In this document: positions 57,842 through 64,000 of the stretch, one piece after another
Numbering within the stretch: position 1 is the first letter of the stretch
Layout of the letters: each line of letters begins with the position of its first letter
DNA from: Hyunsoonleella ulvae
GTDB lineage: Bacteria; Bacteroidota; Bacteroidia; Flavobacteriales; Flavobacteriaceae
NCBI RefSeq assembly: GCF_016827605.1
Contig: NZ_JAEPJQ010000005.1
Span: 124,001-188,000, forward strand
Direction of reading: 5' to 3'
DNA: 64,000 nt
Notes under the pieces: generated by a model
The model's database searches: none
Told to the model about the DNA's origin: nothing
What the model saw: only the letters and a program-made list of their open reading frames with translations
Program-made: the position numbers and the translations under genes

Positions 57842-58803
57842 TCTATCTGCAATGGGTAATCTATAAAATACAGTTTCTTCTTTTTGTAGTTAATAATGGT
57901 TCGTTTTTGAGCAAAAAACTCATATCCCAAAATACCGTCTAGCTGTGTGCCAAAAGCTTCATTCATTTGGCTTAGATTGGTTAAAACGGTATACATGGGT
58001 CCAAAATACACCTTATCACTCAATTGTACCCTGTGCAATTTTCCTGCTAAAACCCTAATAGTTTTTCCGCTAACACCGTTAAGTTTCAATCGTTTCTTAG
58101 GAACAAAATATCGTAGCACTTTTTTATGCACACTTTTATTTATTTGGTTGAATTCTGCAGCAGTATCGATACCTAATCGCACCTTTTGAGTATTTATAAA
58201 ACCATCAACTACAATAGTATGTCTTTTTAGATTAAAGTCTAAACTATCCACAATCGTTTCCAAATACACCTTATCGTTCAGCATATTACCATGCTTATCA
58301 ACTTTTGTAAGTGTGATTTGATTTAGGTGTAGATCAACAAAAACTTCAAAATCTTTTAAAATACTATATCCTATAATACCAAGTAGTTTAATTTTTTTAC
58401 TGTTTTCAATGTGTGATAGGTTGATAACATCCGACACTTTGTTTTGAAGTTTAAAATGACTTAAATTAAACTCCTTAACCTTTCTCTCATAGGAGTAATC
58501 TAGTACGTCACTAACGCCCGAAGCGCTTGTTGCTTTCTTTTGAAATTCGTAAAGATTATCAAAATGCACACTGTTTAGGATTAAAGCTTCAGAACCAGTA
58601 TCAATAATAAAATTTCCTTTTTCATCCTTTAATTCTGCCTCTACTACAATTAAATGGTCTACCAATTTAAAAGGAATACGTGTGGTATATTGGTTTACAA
58701 CCTCTGCTTTAGGAAACACAATAGGCGGGGAAGCCTTAGTATTTGCATGTGTAAAATGAATACTTACTAGGAAAAATAGTATTGTAGACCACCTTTTTTT
58801 CAT
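57838..58803 (-). CDS. Retropepsin-like aspartic protease
   Basis: 321 residues with a signal peptide (about 1-20). Two aspartic motifs FIIDTGSEALIL (about 66) and GIDTAAEFNQI (about 206), each followed by hydrophobic strands, fit a duplicated retropepsin-like fold. The second has DTA rather than DTG, and Ala is tolerated in some pepsin-like families. Exported. Overlaps the CBM48 protein gene, so the two are coupled. Substrate unknown. Confidence 0.8.
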   Translation of the reverse strand: MKKRWSTILFFLVSIHFTHANTKASPPIVFPKAEVVNQYTTRIPFKLVDHLIVVEAELKDEKGNFIIDTGSEALILNSVHFDNLYEFQKKATSASGVSDVLDYSYERKVKEFNLSHFKLQNKVSDVINLSHIENSKKIKLLGIIGYSILKDFEVFVDLHLNQITLTKVDKHGNMLNDKVYLETIVDSLDFNLKRHTIVVDGFINTQKVRLGIDTAAEFNQINKSVHKKVLRYFVPKKRLKLNGVSGKTIRVLAGKLHRVQLSDKVYFGPMYTVLTNLSQMNEAFGTQLDGILGYEFFAQKRTIINYKKKKLYFIDYPLQIE

Positions 58804-58845
58804 ATATAATAAAGACTATAATATATAAAAAATGTTACAGAAACA

Positions 58846-59715
58846 CTATAAATAAATTTCTAGGAACACTTTTAACTTACCCCAAGTGTCCAGTAATTCC
58901 ACTCCTGTCCAACCATGCCCTGCATTTTCGTATAAAGTAAATTGATGCGCAACACCTAAATCTTGTAATTTGTCCCTCAAGTCGGTGCCTTGTGTGGTTG
59001 GAATTAACGGATCTTGTCCTCCATAAAATAAAATGGTAGGCGGAGAAGATGTGTTTACCTGGTGTAAGGGACTTACCTCTTCTAGAAAATCAATACTGGG
59101 ATTAACCCCAAAAACGTCTAACAAATCTTGTAAAATAGGATCGGAACTATTTAAATAGGCGGGATCGGTAAAATTTGTTGGCCCTACAATACTACAAACC
59201 ATATCTACCTTATTATTAACATCAAAAGCATAACTCCATAAAAGCGATAAATGCGCACCAGCACTCGTACCAATAAATCCAATATCTTCAGAGATAGAAT
59301 ATTTGTCCTTGTTCTCTTTTAGAAAACGTACTATACTGGTAATATCCTCAATTTGCATAGGGTAAGGCGGGGTATTCGTATCTGCTAACCTATAATTCAT
59401 GTTAGCTACAGCTATATCTGGTAGTTCCTGGTTTATTAATATTTTAATAGCATCCATATCGGCTTTACTACCAGACGTCCATCCACCACCATGTACTAAA
59501 ATAACGGTTTTAGTATTAGAATTTCTGCTTGCTGGCAAATACAAATCAAACTTCTGGCGCTCATGACTGCCATACGAAATGTTTAATGCTTCAAATATCT
59601 TACTAGTATCTAAAACATCTTTAGGGACTTCCTCTACATCAGCAGAATCATTAGAGCATCCAAAAAATAAACCAGTAAAAAAGATTACTAGGTAAAAAAG
59701 TTTTCCTAATTTCAT
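58846..59715 (-). CDS. Lipoprotein alpha/beta hydrolase (esterase family)
   Basis: 289 residues. Lipobox GLFFGCSN (Cys about 20). Then VHGGGWTSG oxyanion motif, nucleophile GTSAGAHLS, and the acid-base pair GGQDPLIP and ENAGHGWTG. A BD-FAE/bacterial feruloyl or acetyl esterase-like fold, anchored in the envelope. Sits 43 nt upstream of the aspartic protease, perhaps in the same transcript, which makes a small surface-hydrolysis cluster with the CBM48 protein. Confidence 0.87.
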   Translation of the reverse strand: MKLGKLFYLVIFFTGLFFGCSNDSADVEEVPKDVLDTSKIFEALNISYGSHERQKFDLYLPASRNSNTKTVILVHGGGWTSGSKADMDAIKILINQELPDIAVANMNYRLADTNTPPYPMQIEDITSIVRFLKENKDKYSISEDIGFIGTSAGAHLSLLWSYAFDVNNKVDMVCSIVGPTNFTDPAYLNSSDPILQDLLDVFGVNPSIDFLEEVSPLHQVNTSSPPTILFYGGQDPLIPTTQGTDLRDKLQDLGVAHQFTLYENAGHGWTGVELLDTWGKLKVFLEIYL

Positions 59716-59762
59716 GAGAGATTTTATGCTTACCTTAAAAACGTTGGTGCAAGATAAATATT

Positions 59763-60383
59763 ATGGCCGATTTTATTAGAATATACGAGGAAAATCCCAA
59801 CCCAAAAGAAATAGACAGGGTAGTACAGGTACTAAAAAATGGAGGACTTATTATTTATCCTACTGATACTGTTTATGGCTTGGGTTGTGACATAACCAAC
59901 ATTAAGGCTCTCGAGAAAATAGCAAGAATTAAAGGTGTAAAATTAGAAAAGTCTAATTTTTCCTTTGTGTGTCATGATTTAAGTAACCTTAGTGATTACG
60001 TAAAACAAATAGATACCTCTACTTTTAAAATACTAAAACGAGCGCTCCCAGGCGCCTACACATTTATTCTACCAGGATCTAAGTCTTTGCCCAACCCTTT
60101 CAAAAAACGAAAAACTGTGGGAATAAGAGTGCCAGATAACAATATAGCTTTAGATATCGTAAAGCAATTAGGCAATCCCATTATTTCTACATCCATTCAT
60201 GATGAAGACGAAATTTTAGAGTATACTACAGACCCAGAATTGATCCTTGAAAAATGGGACAACCTTGTAGATGTAGTTATAGATGGAGGCTATGGTGGCA
60301 ATGAGCCATCAACAATAATTGATTTATCTGTAGATGAACCTACTATTATTAGAGAAGGCAAGGGGGATTTAGAGATTTTTTAA
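59763..60383 (+). CDS. YciO/TsaC/Sua5 family protein
   Basis: 206 residues. GGLIIYPTDTVYGLGCDI and KGVKLEKSNFSFVCHD are the YrdC-fold nucleotide pocket; the RVPDN and GGYGGNEPSTIIDLS motifs follow. Single YrdC domain without the Sua5 C-terminal part. The canonical member makes threonylcarbamoyl-AMP for t6A tRNA. The charged positions here fit YciO better than TsaC, so activity on threonine is not assured. Confidence 0.85.
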   Translation: MADFIRIYEENPNPKEIDRVVQVLKNGGLIIYPTDTVYGLGCDITNIKALEKIARIKGVKLEKSNFSFVCHDLSNLSDYVKQIDTSTFKILKRALPGAYTFILPGSKSLPNPFKKRKTVGIRVPDNNIALDIVKQLGNPIISTSIHDEDEILEYTTDPELILEKWDNLVDVVIDGGYGGNEPSTIIDLSVDEPTIIREGKGDLEIF

Positions 60384-60581
60384 GATTATTGAGGTATTAG
60401 TTTTTAATCCTAGATACAGTAACTAATCTATTGCCGTACTATTCCAAAAAGGAGCTGAGCCAATTAAAACTAGAGAGGAACTACGTGTTTTTATATGGGT
60501 AGTGCAAAGGTATCTGTAATAGTTTGCATAAACTACCATTTTAATTAATTTGCAAACCAAATAACCTTACTTTCGGGATTC

Positions 60582-61265
60582 ATGAAACGGGAAATTATAA
60601 AAACTGCAGATGGCTCTAACACCATACATCTTCCTGACTGGAATGAACAATACCATTCCATACATGGTGCTATTCAAGAAGCATATCATGTGTTTATTAA
60701 ACATGGTTTACATTACCTAGGTAATTCAGAGCAAGGCAAAACACTTCAGGACAAACTATCAATTCTAGAAATAGGATTTGGTACAGGTCTAAATGCATTT
60801 ATAACTTATCTTGAAGCAGAAAAACTATATTGGAACATCAATTATGTTGGGGTAGAGGGTTACCCAGTTGTAAAAGAAGAAATTAAACTTCTAAATTATT
60901 CATCAGAGTTAGGTGTACAGCACAAAAACTCAATATTTAAGCAAATACATGAGCTAGACTGGGAGAGCATGCATAAGATAAGCTCATATTTTTCATTAAC
61001 CAAACAGCAAAAAATGTTTGACAAAATTGAGGATGACAACGCATTTAATCTCATTTATTTTGATGCATTTGGGGCGCGGGTACAACCAGAATTATGGACA
61101 GAGTTTATCTTTAGAAAAATGTATAACGCCTTGAAAGATGAAGGTGTATTGGTAACCTATGCTGCTAAAGGTAGTGTGCGTCGTGCCATGCAATCTGTTG
61201 GGTTTATGGTAGAAAAGCTACCAGGTCCTCCAGGAAAACGGGAAATGCTTCGAGCTACCAAGTAA
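60582..61265 (+). CDS. mnmD: tRNA 5-methylaminomethyl-2-thiouridine methyltransferase, MnmD type
   Basis: 227 residues. SAM-binding ILEIGFGTGLNAF (about 61), a distinctive IYFDAFGARVQPELWT (about 151) and late YAAKGSVRRAMQSVGF (about 199) and PGPPGKREMLRA motifs match MnmC N-terminal domain proteins that stand alone as MnmD. It methylates the wobble uridine of some tRNAs in the last step. It carries no oxidase domain. Confidence 0.9.
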   Translation: MKREIIKTADGSNTIHLPDWNEQYHSIHGAIQEAYHVFIKHGLHYLGNSEQGKTLQDKLSILEIGFGTGLNAFITYLEAEKLYWNINYVGVEGYPVVKEEIKLLNYSSELGVQHKNSIFKQIHELDWESMHKISSYFSLTKQQKMFDKIEDDNAFNLIYFDAFGARVQPELWTEFIFRKMYNALKDEGVLVTYAAKGSVRRAMQSVGFMVEKLPGPPGKREMLRATK

Positions 61266-61350
61266 TTATTTTTAAAAATCATTCTGTTAAACCTTACTTA
61301 AACTTTAATGAATAGGCGTTAGCTTTTCGTAATTTTATATAAAAAAGAAG

Positions 61351-62256
61351 ATGCGGGTTTTAATTACAGGTGCTACAGGATTGGTTGGACAGGAAATTGT
61401 AAAGCTCTGCCATGGGAGAGATATAAAAGTAAATTACTTAACTACAAGTAAGTCCAAAATCTCAGATAAAAATAACTATAAAGGGTTTTATTGGAATATT
61501 GAAAATCAAGATATCGACACTAATTGTTTTAAAGGTGTAGATACTATTATTCATTTGGCAGGTGCCTCAATTTCTAAGCGATGGACAGCAGACTACAAAA
61601 AGGTAGTTATTGACAGTAGGGTAGACAGCACCCACCTTCTTATAAATGCTCTTAAAGGAGAATCGCATAACATAAAGCAAGTAGTATCAGCAAGTGCCAT
61701 TGGTATTTATCCGGATTCATTAACCAAATATTATGATAGAACCCACGAGAAGATAAGCGATTCTTTTTTAGGAAAAGTGGTAAAAGCTTGGGAAGCTGCA
61801 GTGGATGGTTTTAAAAGTTTAGACATTACGGTTTCTAAAATTAGAATTGGGCTCGTGCTATCTGATAAAGGAGGGGCACTAAAAGAAATTGCTAAGCCTA
61901 TCAGATTTTGTGTGGGTGCTGCTTTTGGCTCAGGCAAACAATGGCAATCATGGATTCATATCGAAGATTTAGCACAAATGTTTCTGTTTGTTTCAGAGCA
62001 CAATCTACAAGGTGTTTTTAATGGGGTAGCACCTAATCCTGTTACCAACAGTGAATTGACCAAAACAACAGCTAAAGTGCTAGGCAAACCATTGTTTTTA
62101 CCCAATATCCCAAAATTTTTTATAAAACTGATTTTGGGAGAGATGCATATAATTTTGTTTGAGAGTCAGCGAGTAAGTTCAAAAACAATTGTAAATAAAG
62201 GCTTTGATTTTAAATTTCATCATTTACAGCCTGCTCTAACCAATCTATTACATTAA
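61351..62256 (+). CDS. TIGR01777 family NAD(P)-binding epimerase
   Basis: 301 residues. N-terminal ITGATGLVGQEIV Rossmann motif, DTIIHLAGASISKRWT and SASAIGIYP at the substrate site, RIGLVLSDKGGALKE, FGSGKQWQSWIHIEDLAQMF, and a C-terminal domain with NGVAPNPVTNSEL. YfcH-type short extended dehydrogenase/epimerase. Reaction and substrate unknown. Single-gene unit. Confidence 0.88.
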   Translation: MRVLITGATGLVGQEIVKLCHGRDIKVNYLTTSKSKISDKNNYKGFYWNIENQDIDTNCFKGVDTIIHLAGASISKRWTADYKKVVIDSRVDSTHLLINALKGESHNIKQVVSASAIGIYPDSLTKYYDRTHEKISDSFLGKVVKAWEAAVDGFKSLDITVSKIRIGLVLSDKGGALKEIAKPIRFCVGAAFGSGKQWQSWIHIEDLAQMFLFVSEHNLQGVFNGVAPNPVTNSELTKTTAKVLGKPLFLPNIPKFFIKLILGEMHIILFESQRVSSKTIVNKGFDFKFHHLQPALTNLLH

Positions 62257-62334
62257 GTGTTTTTTATTGTAGGTTTTCAATAGATGTCTCACTTAAAATG
62301 CACTGCTTTAATTTTTTATTTATTATCCACAACC

Positions 62335-62706
62335 TTAAATATACTTTACTATATACATCCCAGCAAAAACAGCTAAAAAACCAATGATAAAACTGGCAAT
62401 AGTATAAATGGCAAAACTTGTAAAATCACCGCTTTTTAAAAACAAGTGGTTTTCATAAGCAAATGTAGAGAATGTGGTAAAGCCACCACAAAATCCTGTA
62501 GCTAAAAGTAAGGTTTGATTTTGTGAGAGCGTATTATTTTTTGCAGCTAACCCTAAAATAATACCAATTAATAGACTCCCTAGAATATTGGCAGCAAATG
62601 TGCCATAGGGAACACCATTTTCTGTACTATTAAAATATTTACCAACAAGAAAACGTAATACACTCCCCAGTCCGCCTCCCAAAAATACTAGTAAGAGTTG
62701 TTTCAT
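62335..62706 (-). CDS. crcB: Fluoride efflux channel CrcB/Fluc
   Basis: 123 residues, four membrane helices. GGGLGSVLRFLVGKYF at the start and the pore motif FCGGFTTFSTFAYEN (about 73) with the phenylalanines for fluoride are present. Works as an antiparallel dimer. Only one copy here and no fluoride-riboswitch-like element noticed upstream. The gene is 4 nt downstream of the START-fold gene, so the two may be translated from one message. Confidence 0.93.
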   Translation of the reverse strand: MKQLLLVFLGGGLGSVLRFLVGKYFNSTENGVPYGTFAANILGSLLIGIILGLAAKNNTLSQNQTLLLATGFCGGFTTFSTFAYENHLFLKSGDFTSFAIYTIASFIIGFLAVFAGMYIVKYI

Positions 62707-62710
62707 TTAC

Positions 62711-63730
62711 TTATTTTAGAGCAATATAAATTTCAGTCAACCAATCTGCTGGATTAGGATTTTCCATAGGGTCATTGGCGTAGGCTTCTAACATTGGTCC
62801 GTTGTCATCGGTTTCCAATCCATGTTCGGATATGTGCGTCATGGATGTTTCCCAGGCTTCCTTTAAATTATTGTAGTTGCCCTTAAGCGTGGTCTTTAGT
62901 GCTTTAAAGGGTTTTAATTGCCCTGTGAGAATGCTAGGATCGGTAGTAATTATTTTGCTTGTTGTTGGTACACAACAGGATAACATAACCGTATTATTGG
63001 CTTCATCCCACTTGTGATAGTATGTATATGGCGCCCCAGCTATTTTAATGTTATTTTCCGTAGCATAGGTGCCCAATTTTGGCATCATTTGTTGGATGTG
63101 CTTTGGCATATCAGGAATTTTACAAGATACAGTGTTGTATATGTAAAAACCACCACCATGTTCTGTAATACCATCTACAGTGACACTATACTTTTTCATG
63201 TCGGCTACTAAGATACTGTCCAATTTTTCTAAGCTTCGTTCGTAGTGTGGCCCTATTTGTTTTTCCATACCTCCCATAAGAGTAGAGAACATTTTAAAAC
63301 CAAAACCTAAATCTTTACCAGAAATAGACCATGTTGCTTCTGTAGTACCATCATCATTTGGAGTAAAGTTCCATGTAATGTCTGAGGGAGGGAAATCTGC
63401 AAACTGCATTTCTTGGTGTATAGAGGTATTTGGTATGACCTTAGTTGTTTTCATAGTACCAATACCATCTTTGTCTTCCCACTTATAAGCACCACCAATA
63501 CCAGATGTTTTTTCAGCAAGTGTAATTTTCATATCTGGATCTGCTTCAGCCCATGACGACCAAGCCTCCCAGTTTTTATAATCGTTAACGTTATTATAAA
63601 CCACAGAAGCAGGTGCATTTATGGTTTTTGTACGCGTAACTTCAAAGGAATTAGGCTGTACCGCAATGTAAATTGCCAATCCAATTATTACGATGAGTAG
63701 CAAGAAGAAAATGTACTTTAAAGCTTTCAT
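62711..63730 (-). CDS. Polyketide cyclase/START-fold and GyrI-like fusion protein
   Basis: 339 residues from the ATG at 63730 (the frame reaches 63757; the ATG starts the MKALKYIFFLLLIVIIGLAIY membrane helix). An SRPBCC domain (about 25-155: VVYNNVNDYKNWEAWSSW, MQFADFPPSDITWNF) is joined to a GyrI-like effector-binding domain (about 180-335: the CVPTTSKI and ANDPMENPNPADWLTEIYI ends). Widespread in Bacteroidota, membrane-anchored ligand-binding protein of unknown ligand. Confidence 0.85.
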   Translation of the reverse strand: MKALKYIFFLLLIVIIGLAIYIAVQPNSFEVTRTKTINAPASVVYNNVNDYKNWEAWSSWAEADPDMKITLAEKTSGIGGAYKWEDKDGIGTMKTTKVIPNTSIHQEMQFADFPPSDITWNFTPNDDGTTEATWSISGKDLGFGFKMFSTLMGGMEKQIGPHYERSLEKLDSILVADMKKYSVTVDGITEHGGGFYIYNTVSCKIPDMPKHIQQMMPKLGTYATENNIKIAGAPYTYYHKWDEANNTVMLSCCVPTTSKIITTDPSILTGQLKPFKALKTTLKGNYNNLKEAWETSMTHISEHGLETDDNGPMLEAYANDPMENPNPADWLTEIYIALK

Positions 63731-63754
63731 TTTAATGTGTTTAGTTTGTAAAAA

Positions 63755-63762
63755 CAAATATA
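63755..63762 (-). promoter_or_regulatory. Candidate -7 box of the START/GyrI-like gene
   Basis: CAAATATA on the plus strand is TATATTTG on the minus strand, a TAnnTTTG match, 24 nt before the ATG. No clear -33 TTG. The remaining sequence to position 64000 is AT-rich, holds a plus-strand TACATTTG at 63794-63801, and shows no gene that starts inside the window. Confidence 0.4.
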
Positions 63763-64000
63763 GTTAAATTTAAAATTTGGAATTATTATTTGTTACATTT
63801 GTTTAGTAAAATGAGGATTTTTTGTAACCTTTTTTTAGTTATTATTGGTTATCCATAACCGGAATGAAATAATCACTTACTTCATTAGAAATATAACAAT
63901 ACACTAAAACATTAAATTAAGAATATAAAATAAAGAAGCTTGTTTGCTTTTATCCTGACTGTTAGACAAACAAGATTTTGATTGCGATCACAGGAATAAC

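Noticed and set aside
34-63757. Many other frames of 60-145 codons on the strand opposite to, or shifted from, larger genes (for example 46000-46386, 53374-53754, 30587-30916, 32868-33209)
   Set aside because: They lie inside well-supported genes and have atypical composition; they are reading-frame shadows.

Overview
The window is a chromosomal segment of a Bacteroidota, almost certainly a marine Flavobacteriaceae member. The evidence is AT-rich DNA, TAnnTTTG-type -7 promoter boxes, type IX secretion (T9SS) sorting domains, a PorP/SprF protein beside a giant PKD/SprB-repeat protein, a TonB-dependent receptor with a carboxypeptidase-like N-terminal domain, and a 6S-like RNA between zapA and rny. 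Genes are short, tightly packed operons on both strands, often ending in perfect hairpins shared by convergent genes. I see no CRISPR array, tRNA, rRNA or intact insertion sequence.

Layout. 1-6970: a DUF1266/DUF3137 pair, two small membrane proteins, a T9SS-sorted secreted protein, an Smr protein and a calcium-repeat lipoprotein. 7068-12974: cysteine desulfurase with a CHAP lipoprotein, facing a TonB receptor and M23 peptidase operon. 13096-16550: zapB-like and zapA, 6S RNA, rny, xerD. 16771-23905: small outer-membrane barrels, aroQ, lpdA, a type II NADH dehydrogenase, a GC-rich structured repeat, a DinB-like protein, msrB and an M48 lipoprotein. 23942-31434: a UMF1-type transporter, a duplicated-module lipoprotein, then a sigma/anti-sigma/beta-repeat cassette downstream of clpC and bracketed by 85-bp direct repeats of the clpC 3' end plus terminator. 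31696-38429: gyrA, a TPR protein, a gene broken by one in-frame TGA, and rocD. 38627-44017: a second ECF sigma locus, then rlmD, DUF6452, DUF6048 and a nuclease-fold protein. 44066-51155: PorP/SprF and a 2,026-residue cell-surface protein. 51339-64000: patatin, FMN glutamate-synthase-like protein, UvrD/PcrA helicase, a CBM48/aspartyl-protease/esterase group, YciO-like, MnmD, TIGR01777 epimerase, CrcB and a START-fold protein.

Most of the content is housekeeping (cell division, RNA decay, DNA topology, tRNA/rRNA modification, proteolysis) mixed with envelope and surface functions. The observations I rate highest are the clpC-tail direct repeats bracketing a regulatory cassette, the single-nonsense pseudogene at 35563-37032, the 6S-like RNA, and the structured GC-rich element at 21661-21750. 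I did not find a clear, wholly new multi-gene system; the sigma cassette with att-like flanks is the nearest candidate.
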